Assembly: GCF_036021035.1 (NCBI RefSeq)
Contig: NZ_CP107930.1
Span: 2,356,001-2,420,000, forward strand
Length of the DNA: 64,000 bases
Direction of reading: 5' to 3'
DNA from: Kineococcus sp. NBC_00420
GTDB lineage: Bacteria > Actinomycetota > Actinomycetes > Actinomycetales > Kineococcaceae
Shown: positions 26,336 to 34,546 of the stretch, piece by piece
Numbering within the stretch: the stretch's first letter is position 1
How the letters are laid out: every line of letters starts with the position of its first letter
Program-made: the position numbers and the translations under genes
Notes under the pieces: generated by a model
What the model saw: the letters and a program-made list of their open reading frames with translations, nothing else
The model's database searches: none
Told to the model about the DNA's origin: nothing

Positions 26336-27367
26336 TCACCCTCTCAGGTGGGTCCCGGTGGCAGCCGCCTGGTCCCCCCCGACGCTCGCCACGAGCGCCT
26401 TGACGTCCTGCACCCCGAAGGCCCTGGGCCCGAGGCCTCCCCGCACGGAGGCGTCGGCCAGGACCTGGAGCGCCTCGTTGACCGGTGTCGCCACCCCGTG
26501 CTCGCGACCGAGCCGGACGACCTCGCCGTTGAGCCAGTCGGTCTCGACGGAGCCCCCGCGGTGCAGGCTCTGCCAGCTGGAGGACCCGAGCCGTTCGCTG
26601 CCCGCGACGGGGGCGGTGTGGAAGCCGATCTCGGCGAGTTCCGGCAGGGCCTCGGCCCGGCCCAGCGGTGGCGTTCCCGCGGCCTCCAGGACCCGGAGCC
26701 CTTCCGCCCGGGCCTCCTCCCGCAACGCGTCGCTGCCGTCCTCGGGACGGCAGACGGCGTCGAGTGCGTTGCCGGTGTTGTCGATGAGCTTGCCGCGCTT
26801 CGCGGCCATCACGTCGTCGCTGACGATCGTCGCGAACCCGGCGCCGGCCAGGTCGGCGGCGATCTGCTCGACGAGCTCGTCCCGACCGCGGGGGTAGCGA
26901 CCGAGGACGAAACCACCGGACACCGGGGCCCCCTCGGAGCTGACGACGCCCGGTTCGAGGTGCGTCGCGGGCAGGAACACGCAGACGCCGACGACCCGGC
27001 GGAACCACCGCAGGGCCAGCCGTTCCCCCTCGACGCCGTTCTGCGCGCAGACGATCGGCAGCTCGTGCCCGGCGGTGGAGTCACCGACCGGGGCGGCCGC
27101 CCAGTCGGCGAGCAGACCGGCGGCGTCCTGGACCTTGACGGCCAGCACCAGCACGTCGTCGGGGGTGAGGACGACGTCGGCCGGGGAGTTGGCCACAGGG
27201 GCGTTGAGCTCCACCGGACCCGTGGGGGTGAGGAGTCGCAACCCCTTCTCCCGCAACCTGTCCGCGTGGGACCCACGGGCGACCAGGACGACCTCGTGAC
27301 CGTGTTGGCCGAGTCGTCCACCGATCGTCCCGCCGATCGCTCCTGCCCCGATCACGACGTAGCGCAC
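26336..27367 (-). CDS. ketopantoate reductase family protein (ApbA/PanE-like)
   Basis: This 343-residue NAD(P)-binding protein opens with the Rossmann motif YVVIGAGAIGGTIGGRL and continues with LVLAVKVQD, IVCAQNGVEGE and the catalytic-lysine region AKRGKLIDNTGNALDAV. It belongs to the ApbA/PanE family, whose member PanE makes pantoate, but many members act on other 2-oxoacids. The insert between the two domains is longer than in E. coli PanE, so a different substrate is likely. The GTG at 27367 has a poor ribosome site but gives the correct N-terminus. Confidence 0.82.
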   Translation of the reverse strand: MRYVVIGAGAIGGTIGGRLGQHGHEVVLVARGSHADRLREKGLRLLTPTGPVELNAPVANSPADVVLTPDDVLVLAVKVQDAAGLLADWAAAPVGDSTAGHELPIVCAQNGVEGERLALRWFRRVVGVCVFLPATHLEPGVVSSEGAPVSGGFVLGRYPRGRDELVEQIAADLAGAGFATIVSDDVMAAKRGKLIDNTGNALDAVCRPEDGSDALREEARAEGLRVLEAAGTPPLGRAEALPELAEIGFHTAPVAGSERLGSSSWQSLHRGGSVETDWLNGEVVRLGREHGVATPVNEALQVLADASVRGGLGPRAFGVQDVKALVASVGGDQAAATGTHLRG

Positions 27368-27785
27368 CCAGGCAGTGAAGCACCGACTTCCGGCACCGGC
27401 TCCCCGACCCCACGAGCTCGCCCACCGGTGGGAGCCGGTGGGGGCGTTCACGCCCCGGACCTCCTCGACCGGAGCGCCGGCCGCGACGGCGCCGCGCAGC
27501 AGCAGGGGCTGCCCCGAGGAACGTCGCGGCGGCAGCCGGAGGTGGCCCGTGGTGGGGCGGGAGGCGAGGCCGCCCGGCGCCTCGAGCCGCTCGGTGACGG
27601 CGAGGCGGCGGGGGGGCGGCCGCGCTGCTGTCCCGTGCGACCAGCAGCAGCGCGACGACGGGTCGTCGACCCGTGCTCGGACCGCGGCTCGTGCGCGACG
27701 GAGGTCGCGGTGGCCGATCGGTGACGGCGAGCCGCCCCTCGACCGGTGCGGGCGTGCTTGACTGCCTCCCCACGAGGGAGGTCCG
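27368..27785. other. 418-bp divergent intergenic region
   Basis: This stretch separates the PanE-like gene (minus) from the methyltransferase gene (plus). Open frames cross it on both strands but are arginine- and proline-rich shadows without family resemblance. GGGAGGTCC just before 27786 is the ribosome site of the methyltransferase. I see no convincing repeat or RNA gene. Confidence 0.5.
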
Positions 27786-28445
27786 GTGCGGGGTTTCGGA
27801 GGGATCGTCCTGCGCGGGTGCGACGCGTGGATGCGCGAGCACCCCTGGGACCACAACGCCCACCACCACCGGTGGATCCTGCGCCGGTTGCCCGGGCCGG
27901 TGGGCCGGGCCCTCGACGTGGGCTGCGGGACCGGCGAGTTCGCCCGTCGGCTCGCGGGCAGCGCCCGCCACGTCGACGCCGTCGACCGCGACGCACGGGT
28001 CGTCGCGACGGCCCGCGCACTCACCTCCGGCCTCCCCGTCGACCACCGCGTCCACTACCGCGTCGCGGACCTCGGGGACGCGGCCCTGGAACCCGGCTAC
28101 GACGTCGTCACCGCCCTCGCCGTGCTGCACCACGTCCCCTTCGAACCCGCGCTGCGCCGGTTGCGCGAGCTCCTGGCCCCCGGCGGAACCCTCGTCGTCC
28201 TCGGCGTGTACCGGGAGGAGTCCCGCAGCGACGTCGCCCTCAGCCTGCTCGCCGTGCCGGCGAACCTCGTGGTGGGCTGGGTCAAGAACCTGCGGCAGCG
28301 TCGGGTCGCGGGTTCCGCCCCGACGGCTCCTGCGGTGTCGACCCTCACGCAGGTGCGGGCCGCGGCCGCTCGTCAGACCCCCGGGGCGGCGATCCGTCGA
28401 CACCTGTTCTGGCGGTACTCCCTGGTGTTCTCGGCGCCCGCGTGA
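27786..28445 (+). CDS. class I SAM-dependent methyltransferase
   Basis: This 219-residue protein has the SAM-binding motif ALDVGCGTGEFARRL (motif I), VDAVDRDARVV (motif II) and DVVTALAVLHHVPFEPALRRL with a following LLAPGGTLVVLG. These define a class I methyltransferase of the Methyltransf_11 type; the target is unknown. The GTG at 27786 follows GGGAGG. Its stop overlaps or closely precedes the SRPBCC gene, with which it forms an operon that also includes a DJ-1/PfpI gene. Confidence 0.85.
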   Translation: MRGFGGIVLRGCDAWMREHPWDHNAHHHRWILRRLPGPVGRALDVGCGTGEFARRLAGSARHVDAVDRDARVVATARALTSGLPVDHRVHYRVADLGDAALEPGYDVVTALAVLHHVPFEPALRRLRELLAPGGTLVVLGVYREESRSDVALSLLAVPANLVVGWVKNLRQRRVAGSAPTAPAVSTLTQVRAAAARQTPGAAIRRHLFWRYSLVFSAPA

Positions 28446-28459
28446 GGAGGGAGGGCCGG

Positions 28460-28942
28460 GTGACCCGGATCGAGGTGGTCACCGTCGTCGAGGCGGAACC
28501 CGGCGTCGTCTTCGACCTGGAGCTCGACGTCGACGTGCACGCGGCGTCGCTGGCCGGGAGTTCCGAGACCGCCTCGACGAGTTCCGGTCGACGGGTCCTG
28601 CAGCTGGGCGACGACGTGACGTTCTCCGCGCACCACCTCGGGGTGTGGTGGACGATGACGAGCCGGATCACCACCCACGAACGCCCGGGGTTCTTCGTCG
28701 ACGAACAGGTCGACGGCCCGTTCGCCCGGATGCGGCACGAGCACCTGTTCGTGCGCGCGGGGCCGGCAAGAACCCTGATGCACGACCGGATGGACGTGGC
28801 GCTCCCCTGCGGCGCAACCGGTTGTGTCGTCGCCCGGGTCGTCCTCGCGCCGTACCTCCGACGGCTCCTGCGGCGGCGGGGTCGCGCGGTCGCGCTCCTC
28901 GCGGCGGGTCCCGTCCCGCCGGGCGGCAGACTGGCGCCGTGA
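28460..28942 (+). CDS. SRPBCC-family (polyketide cyclase-like) protein
   Basis: This 160-residue protein has the pattern of START/SRPBCC helix-grip proteins: TRIEVVTVVEAEPGVVFDLELDVDVH, then VTFSAHHLGVWWTMTSRIT, FVDEQVDGPFARMRHEHLF and a long final helix. These bind hydrophobic ligands or act as cyclases; no catalytic residue can be named. The GTG at 28460 sits five bases after GGAGGGAGG; an earlier GTG at 28442 overlaps the methyltransferase stop. Its own stop overlaps the DJ-1/PfpI gene start (GTGA). Confidence 0.78.
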   Translation: MTRIEVVTVVEAEPGVVFDLELDVDVHAASLAGSSETASTSSGRRVLQLGDDVTFSAHHLGVWWTMTSRITTHERPGFFVDEQVDGPFARMRHEHLFVRAGPARTLMHDRMDVALPCGATGCVVARVVLAPYLRRLLRRRGRAVALLAAGPVPPGGRLAP

Positions 28943-29544
28943 CCACTCCTGCAGAGACGCGGAACATCGGCATCGTCCTCTTCGACGGTGTCGAGGAGCT
29001 CGACGCCGTCGGTCCCTGGGAGGTGCTCGCCTTCTGGGCGCGTGGTTTCCCCGACGACGGCTGGTCAGTGAGTTGCCTGTCGCGGACGGGGGGACCCGTG
29101 CGGTGCGCGAAGGGCCTGCTCGTCGGGGCGGACCACTCCTTCGCCGACGCCCCGCCGCTGGACGTCCTGCTCCACCCCGGGGGTCGCGGCACCCGCCCCC
29201 AGCTCGTCGACCCCGAGCACCTGGACTGGGTCCGCGCGCAGCGCGAGGCCGTCCCGCTGATGACGAGCGTCTGCACGGGGTCGCTGGTCTACGCGGCGGC
29301 GGGTCTGCTGCGCGGCCGCCCCGCCACGACGCACTGGGGTTCCCTGGACGTGCTGGCGGAGCTCGACCCGAGCATCGACGTGCGCCCCGACGACCGCTTC
29401 GTCGACGACGGTGACGTGATCACCTCCGCGGGGGTCTCGGCGGGCATCGACATGGCGCTGCACCTGGTGTCGCGCTTGGCCGGGGTCGAACGGGCGCGCG
29501 AGGTGCGGCGCGGGATCCAGTACGACCCGCAGCCGCCGGTCTGA
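28939..29544 (+). CDS. DJ-1/PfpI family protein, isocyanide-hydratase-like
   Basis: This 201-residue protein has the flavodoxin-like DJ-1/PfpI fold with the nucleophile C112 in MTSVCTGSLVYAAAGLLRG followed by ATTHWGSLD. This Cys-Thr-Gly context and the downstream ATTHW are typical of isonitrile (isocyanide) hydratase InhA and of AraC-type GATase domains without their DNA-binding part. E19-E20 (FDGVEELDAVGPWEVL) supply the conserved glutamate/aspartate. It is the last gene of the methyltransferase-SRPBCC unit. Confidence 0.84.
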   Translation: MTTPAETRNIGIVLFDGVEELDAVGPWEVLAFWARGFPDDGWSVSCLSRTGGPVRCAKGLLVGADHSFADAPPLDVLLHPGGRGTRPQLVDPEHLDWVRAQREAVPLMTSVCTGSLVYAAAGLLRGRPATTHWGSLDVLAELDPSIDVRPDDRFVDDGDVITSAGVSAGIDMALHLVSRLAGVERAREVRRGIQYDPQPPV

Positions 29545-29616
29545 TCCCCGCCCCGGTCCCGGACACCTGTGGACGGCGGTGGGCCCGTGTCGGACGTCGG
29601 TGGCAGAGTCCTGCCC

Positions 29617-31761
29617 ATGCCCGCCGCCACCGCCCCCTCCGCGACGACCCTCGACCGCACCGCCCTGCGCGCCGAGGCGGAGCAGGTGCTGCAGCGGCTC
29701 GTCGGCAGCCCCGACGCGCGGCTGCGCGAGGACCAGTGGACGGCGATCGAGGCCCTGGTGGCGGATCGTCGCCGCGCGCTCGTCGTGCAGCGCACCGGCT
29801 GGGGGAAGTCGGCGGTGTACTTCGTCGCGACGGCGCTGCTGCGCGCCCGCGGGGCCGGTCCGACGGTCATCGTCTCCCCCCTGCTGGCCCTGATGCGCAA
29901 CCAGATCGCGGCCGCCGAACGGGCCGGGGTGCACGCGGTGACGGTGAACTCCACGAACGGCGAGGACTGGGGCCGGGTCTACGAGGACGTCCGCAACGGG
30001 GCGGTCGACGTCCTGCTCGTCTCCCCCGAGCGCCTCAACAACCCCGGTTTCCGCGACGAGGTCCTCCCGCCGCTGGCCGCCACGACGGGCCTGCTCGTCG
30101 TGGACGAGGCGCACTGCGTCTCCGACTGGGGCCACGACTTCCGACCGGACTACCGGCGGATCAGGACGTTGCTGGCGGACCTCCCCGAGGGCATCCCGGT
30201 CCTCGCGACGACGGCGACGGCGAACGAGCGCGTGACGGCCGACGTCGCCGAGCAGTTGTCGGTGACGGGGACGCGAACCCTCGAGGACGTCCTGGTCCTG
30301 CGGGGCTCCCTCGACCGCGAGTCGCTGCGGCTGGCCGTGGTGTCGATGCCCACGCACGCCCACCGCCTCGCGTGGCTGGTCCAGCACCTGCCGGAACTCC
30401 CGGGTTCCGGGATCATCTACGTGCTCACGGTGTCGGCGGCCGCGGACGTCGCGGCGCACCTGCGCAGGCACGGGATCGAGGCCGTGCCCTACACGGGGCA
30501 GACGGACCCGGCCGAGCGGTTGCAGGCCGAGGACGACCTGGTGAACGACCGCATCAAGGTGCTGGTCGCCACGAGCGCCCTGGGGATGGGTTTCGACAAG
30601 CCGGACCTCGGGTTCGTCGTGCACCTCGGGGCGCCGAGTTCCCCGATCGCCTACTACCAGCAGGTCGGGCGTGCAGGTCGTGGCATCGACAACGCCGAGG
30701 TCGTCCTGCTGCCGGGCGCCGAGGACCGCGACATCTGGCGCTACTTCGCCTCCATCGGCTTCCCCGCCGAGGACGACGTCCGGCTCGCGCTGAGCGTCCT
30801 CGGTGACGCCGGAACACCGATGTCCACCCCGGCCCTCGAGGCACGGGTCACGCTGCGCCGCAACCGGTTGGAGATGATGCTCAAGGTCCTCGACGTGGAC
30901 GGCGCGGTCAAGCGGGTTCGCGGTGGGTGGCAGGCGACGGGCGCGGAGTGGAACTACGACACCGAACGCTACGCCCGGGTCGCGCAGACCCGTGAGGTCG
31001 AGCAGCAGTCGATGATCGACTACGTCGCCACGACGGGGTGCCGGTTGGAGTTCCTGCGCCGCGCCCTCGACGACCCGGACGCCGCTGCCTGCGGACGCTG
31101 CGACAACTGCGGTGGGTTCCAGGTGTCGCGCGACGTCGACGAGAGCGCCGTCACCCGGGCCGGGGCCGACCTCGACCGGCCGGGGGTTCCGCTGGAACCG
31201 AAGAAGATGTGGCCCTCGGGCATGAAGGCCCTCGACGTCGCCGTGTCGGGGAAGATCGCACCGGCCGAACAGCCCGGTACCGGACGTGCGGTCGCGCGCA
31301 CGACGGACCTCGGCTGGGGCAACGCCGTCCGCGAACTCTTCGCCACCGGTGTTCCCGACGGCGAGACCCCCGTCCCGCTGCGGCACGCGGCCGCGGCGGT
31401 CCTGGACGACTGGGCCCGCGACCTGGCCCTCGACGGCATCGTGGCGCTGTGTTCGGCGTCGAGGCCCCAGCTCGTGGCTCACCTCGCCGACGGTCTCTCG
31501 CGCTACACCGGTCTCCCGGTCCTCGCGACGTTCCGCCTGCTGGACGACTCCCCGACCCGCAGCGACGTGAACTCCGCCCACCGCCTGTCCCAGGTCGCGC
31601 GACGGTTCGAACTCCCCGACGACGCCCCCGTCGCCGGCAAGCGCGTCCTGCTCGTCGACGACCGCACCCGCAGCGGGTGGACGTTGACGGTCGCCGCCCG
31701 GCAGGTGCGTCGTGCGGGCGCGGACGCGGTGTACCCGTTCGTCCTCGGCGACGGTGAGTAG
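29617..31761 (+). CDS. RecQ-family DNA helicase fused to a phosphoribosyltransferase domain
   Basis: This 714-residue protein is a RecQ-like 3'-5' helicase. Motif I is GWGKSAVYF (61-69), motif II DEAH at 163-166 followed by CVSDWGHDFRPDY, and motif VI QQVGRAGRG. A zinc cluster is suggested by CRLEFLRRAL with CGRCDNCGG near 500. The last 200 residues depart from RecQ and end in VLLVDDRTRSGWT (677-689), a phosphoribosyltransferase PRPP-binding loop. The start at 29617 follows the family N-terminus; a run of 16 upstream codons is less likely. The helicase probably acts in recombination repair; the role of the extra domain is unknown. Confidence 0.9.
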   Translation: MPAATAPSATTLDRTALRAEAEQVLQRLVGSPDARLREDQWTAIEALVADRRRALVVQRTGWGKSAVYFVATALLRARGAGPTVIVSPLLALMRNQIAAAERAGVHAVTVNSTNGEDWGRVYEDVRNGAVDVLLVSPERLNNPGFRDEVLPPLAATTGLLVVDEAHCVSDWGHDFRPDYRRIRTLLADLPEGIPVLATTATANERVTADVAEQLSVTGTRTLEDVLVLRGSLDRESLRLAVVSMPTHAHRLAWLVQHLPELPGSGIIYVLTVSAAADVAAHLRRHGIEAVPYTGQTDPAERLQAEDDLVNDRIKVLVATSALGMGFDKPDLGFVVHLGAPSSPIAYYQQVGRAGRGIDNAEVVLLPGAEDRDIWRYFASIGFPAEDDVRLALSVLGDAGTPMSTPALEARVTLRRNRLEMMLKVLDVDGAVKRVRGGWQATGAEWNYDTERYARVAQTREVEQQSMIDYVATTGCRLEFLRRALDDPDAAACGRCDNCGGFQVSRDVDESAVTRAGADLDRPGVPLEPKKMWPSGMKALDVAVSGKIAPAEQPGTGRAVARTTDLGWGNAVRELFATGVPDGETPVPLRHAAAAVLDDWARDLALDGIVALCSASRPQLVAHLADGLSRYTGLPVLATFRLLDDSPTRSDVNSAHRLSQVARRFELPDDAPVAGKRVLLVDDRTRSGWTLTVAARQVRRAGADAVYPFVLGDGE

Positions 31762-31764
31762 GGG

Positions 31765-32124
31765 TCAGTCCCGCAGCTGCCGTCCGGAGTGGACGTGCAC
31801 GTGCAAGTGCTTGGAGTCCTGGTAGGTGCCGAGGTTGGTGAGGACCGCTGCGGCGCCCTCGCGGACCTCCACCTCCCGGGCGATCCGCTGCACGACGCGC
31901 AGGAGCGCACGGACCGTCGACTCGTCGGCGGCCGTGACCGTCGTGAAGGACGCGATGTGCCGTTTCGGGACGATCACGACGTGGGTCGGCCAGAACGGTC
32001 TCGTGTGGTGGAAGGCGAGGACCTCGTCGTCCTCGTGCACGACCCGGAGGGCCTGCGGGTCCGGCAGGGCGACGTCGCAGTAGAAGTCGTCGCCGGTGTA
32101 GTCCGTGCCCGGGCTGGTCGGCAC
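31765..32124 (-). CDS. HIT family protein
   Basis: This 119-residue histidine-triad protein has the active-site motif HLHVHVHSG (about 108-116), the N-terminal DDFYCDVAL and the VHEDDEVLAFHHTRPFWPTHVVIVPKRH core. HIT proteins hydrolyse nucleoside phosphoramidates or dinucleoside polyphosphates. The GTG at 32124 follows GGAGGA. It converges on the RecQ gene with 3 bases between stops. Confidence 0.88.
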   Translation of the reverse strand: MPTSPGTDYTGDDFYCDVALPDPQALRVVHEDDEVLAFHHTRPFWPTHVVIVPKRHIASFTTVTAADESTVRALLRVVQRIAREVEVREGAAAVLTNLGTYQDSKHLHVHVHSGRQLRD

Positions 32125-32143
32125 GGGTCCTCCTCGGGTCGGG

Positions 32144-32569
32144 TCAGTCGGCCGTCGCCCGGACGGCGTCCTCGTACTGCCGCCGGTCGAAGGTGAACGG
32201 TCGCAGTTCGCGGTAGTCGGCGTCCAGGAACCCGTGACGGTAGTCGGACCAGGTGACCGTGTCGTCCTCGACCCGCACGACGGCGGAGAAGGGCCAGCAC
32301 CCCGCCTCGCCGCAGGTGCAGCCCAGCAGGACGGTCCCCGAGCCCGCGGCGGGTTCCCCGAGGTAGTACCGGGAGGGCCAGCGGATCCCGGTCCCGGTCA
32401 GCCCGGCGTACCAGCCGGCCAGGGAGGGGTCCCCCCGCCGTCGGGCGGCCGGGAGTTCGACCTTGCGCAGCAGGGCCGCGAGGGGAACACCGCTGAGGAA
32501 GGGGGCGATCGAGGAGTGCAGACCCGTCGGGAACTGCTCCTCGAGGACCCGGAACTCGATCGTCTCCAC
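32144..32569 (-). CDS. conserved hypothetical cytoplasmic protein
   Basis: This 141-residue protein begins METIEFRVLEEQFPTGL and has a cysteine pair in GCTCGEAGCWPFSAVVRV and a conserved-looking end DYRELRPFTFDRRQYEDAV. The Cys cluster (CTCGEAGC) resembles a zinc-binding turn. I do not know the family by name, although similar proteins occur singly in actinobacteria and other bacteria. It lies 19 bases upstream of the HIT gene, in the same direction. Confidence 0.65.
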   Translation of the reverse strand: METIEFRVLEEQFPTGLHSSIAPFLSGVPLAALLRKVELPAARRRGDPSLAGWYAGLTGTGIRWPSRYYLGEPAAGSGTVLLGCTCGEAGCWPFSAVVRVEDDTVTWSDYRHGFLDADYRELRPFTFDRRQYEDAVRATAD

Positions 32570-32601
32570 CCCCGGACGCTACCTCCGGTGACGGCGATCG
32601 G

Positions 32602-33003
32602 TCAGCGCGTGGGTCCCGGCGCACGCTCGGCGACGGTCCGGCGCACGAACTCCACGACCTCCGGGGAGGGGAACACCCGCCGCGGGACGGCCAGGAACAG
32701 CCTGGTACCGAGCTCCAGGACGAGGACGTGCGGTCGCTCCGCGATCCCGCGGACGTCGACCCGGACGGTGTGCGACGTCGAGCCGCTCGCGGTCCGCACG
32801 TGCACACCGTCCTCGGCCACGACCAGCGCCAGGAACGGCGTTCGCAGCAGGGCGCCTCCGGCGAGCACGAGGACCAGGCCGATGAGCGACACCAGGAGAC
32901 GACGACCGGCACTGGCCGCGAACGCGGCCCGGAACGCCTCGTCCAGTTCGTACCGCTCGGGAACCCGGTCGAGGAGGACGGGCAGGACCGGGGAAGAACT
33001 CAC
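32602..33003 (-). CDS. membrane-anchored hypothetical protein (YcxB-like)
   Basis: This 133-residue protein has one or two hydrophobic helices near residues 29-60 (LLVSLIGLVLVLAGGALLRTPFLALVV) and a beta-rich C-terminal part (GVHVRTASGSTSHTVRVDVRGI, LVLELGTRLFLAVPRRVF). This order matches YcxB-like proteins of unknown function. The GTG at 33003 overlaps the stop of the kinase-like gene upstream (GTGA). Confidence 0.65.
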   Translation of the reverse strand: MSSSPVLPVLLDRVPERYELDEAFRAAFAASAGRRLLVSLIGLVLVLAGGALLRTPFLALVVAEDGVHVRTASGSTSHTVRVDVRGIAERPHVLVLELGTRLFLAVPRRVFPSPEVVEFVRRTVAERAPGPTR

Positions 33004-33914
33004 GGAACCACGGTAGGCGCTCCGGTGGGCCCACCACCGGGCTGCGCCTGCGAGAACTCGGCGAGGAGCCGGCGGCACCGGACCGGGTCCTCGGTCAGCC
33101 CCGCGCCCAGTGCCCACGCCCAGTACTGCACGGTGCGCGCGACCAGCCAGCGGCGCGCTCGTCCCGGGTCGAGGTCACCGGCGGTCACGAAGGCGTCGAA
33201 CACCTCCGGCAACTCCCCCTCACCGGGGCACCCGTCGACGCTGCGCAGCAGGAACTCCGGGAGGGAGCGTTCCGGGTCTCCCGCCACCGGCCGGGGGTCC
33301 ACCGCGACGAAACCCCCGCCGGGGCGGTGCAGGACGTTCTCCGGGGTGAGGTCGGCGTGCACGAGAACGGGTTCCCCGCGCCCGCGCGCCAGTTCCCCGG
33401 CGCACCTCGCGGCCTCGTCCCGCCACACCTCCGGGATCGACTCGTCCGGCACACCCCGGCACTCCGTCGCGATGGCCCGTGCCTGCCCGGAGGTCGTGGG
33501 CAACCCGGGCGGTGGACGGACGGCGAGCCGACGGACGAGCCGGCCCGCCACGCGGGCGGCCTCCACCGGCGGCAGGTCGAGCAGTGACCGCGCAGGGTCG
33601 AGGCGTTCGAGCAGCAGCGCCCCCCGGTCCTCGTCGGCCGCGACCAGCCGCACCGCACCGTCACCGTCCCAGGCCTCGAGGGCCGCCACGACCCCCGGTT
33701 CCGGCGGGGCGAGCCGCAGCGCCATCCGTTCCCCACCCCGTCGGACGGGGACGACCGCCGCGTGGGCTCCGTGGCGCACCGGTTCCCCGTCCTCGACGGT
33801 GAGGTGCCAGCGTTCGCTCACCCCGGCCAGCAGGGACGGCAACCCGGACAACCACCGTGCGCCGGCTCCACCGGCGAACGACGGGCTCCCGAGGAGACCC
33901 GCGGGGACGTCCAC
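33000..33914 (-). CDS. aminoglycoside/hydroxyurea phosphotransferase-like kinase
   Basis: This 304-residue protein belongs to the APH superfamily, nearest to the APH(6)/hydroxyurea-resistance group: WHLTVEDGEPVRHGAHAAVVPV at the N-lobe, LLLERLDPARSLLDL at the hinge, catalytic loop VHADLTPENVLHRPGG and metal-binding VDPRPVAGDPERSLPEFL. It may phosphorylate an aminoglycoside or a sugar-like metabolite; chromosomal copies often do not confer resistance. The GTG at 33914 is 3 bases after the methyltransferase stop. Confidence 0.8.
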   Translation of the reverse strand: MDVPAGLLGSPSFAGGAGARWLSGLPSLLAGVSERWHLTVEDGEPVRHGAHAAVVPVRRGGERMALRLAPPEPGVVAALEAWDGDGAVRLVAADEDRGALLLERLDPARSLLDLPPVEAARVAGRLVRRLAVRPPPGLPTTSGQARAIATECRGVPDESIPEVWRDEAARCAGELARGRGEPVLVHADLTPENVLHRPGGGFVAVDPRPVAGDPERSLPEFLLRSVDGCPGEGELPEVFDAFVTAGDLDPGRARRWLVARTVQYWAWALGAGLTEDPVRCRRLLAEFSQAQPGGGPTGAPTVVP

Positions 33915-33917
33915 GGG

Positions 33918-34532
33918 TCAGACCGCTCGCGCGGCGACGACGGCGTGCGGACGCCGTCTGCCCTCCTGGCCCCGCTGCGCCCGCTCCACCTCCTCGAACC
34001 CAGCCGCGCTCAGTCGGCGGACGAACTCGTCAATCGGCCACCGGTGGGCGGTGATCACGGTGTGCGCGAACGGTTCGCACACCTCGCCGTCGAAGAACCC
34101 GACGACCAGCGAACCTCCCGGCGTCAGCATCCGGCGGAGCTGAGCGAGGACCGTGTCGAGGTCGGCGGGTTCGACGTGGATCAGCGAGTACCAGGCGAGG
34201 ACGCCGGCGACCGTCCCGTCGGGCCGGTCGAGCCCGGTCAGCGAACCCACCTCGAACCGGACCCCGGGGTAGATCGCGCGGGCGTGGGCGACGAACTCCG
34301 GCACCAGGTCGATCCCCGTCACGTCGGCCCCGGCCGCGTGCAGGTGTTCGTGCAGGTGGGCGGTCAGGTGCCCCGGGCCGCACCCGAGGTCGAGGACCGG
34401 GCCGCGGCGACGCCCCAGGTGTCGCTCGATCAGCCGGAGGTCGTCGGGGTGCACGACGTCCATGGTTCCCAGGGTCTCGACGTAGCGGTCGGCGAGCGCC
34501 GAGTACGCGCGCTGGACGACGTCGGGGTTCAC
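33918..34532 (-). CDS. class I SAM-dependent methyltransferase
   Basis: This 204-residue protein begins with AYSALADRYVETLG, then motif I VLDLGCGPGHLTAHL, motif II VTGIDLVPEFVAHARAIYP, and LAWYSLIHVEPADLDTVL. It is a Methyltransf_25-type enzyme of unknown target. The GTG at 34532 is chosen because the much longer upstream frame is a shadow of the MFS gene. It is in tandem with the kinase-like gene and 14 bases after the MFS stop. Confidence 0.83.
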   Translation of the reverse strand: MNPDVVQRAYSALADRYVETLGTMDVVHPDDLRLIERHLGRRRGPVLDLGCGPGHLTAHLHEHLHAAGADVTGIDLVPEFVAHARAIYPGVRFEVGSLTGLDRPDGTVAGVLAWYSLIHVEPADLDTVLAQLRRMLTPGGSLVVGFFDGEVCEPFAHTVITAHRWPIDEFVRRLSAAGFEEVERAQRGQEGRRRPHAVVAARAV

Positions 34533-34546
34533 CGGGCGGAGCCTAC

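Noticed and set aside
27081-28403. Long minus-strand open frames opposite the methyltransferase gene
   Set aside because: They are shadows caused by high GC; amino-acid content is Arg/Pro-heavy, and the plus strand has clear family motifs.
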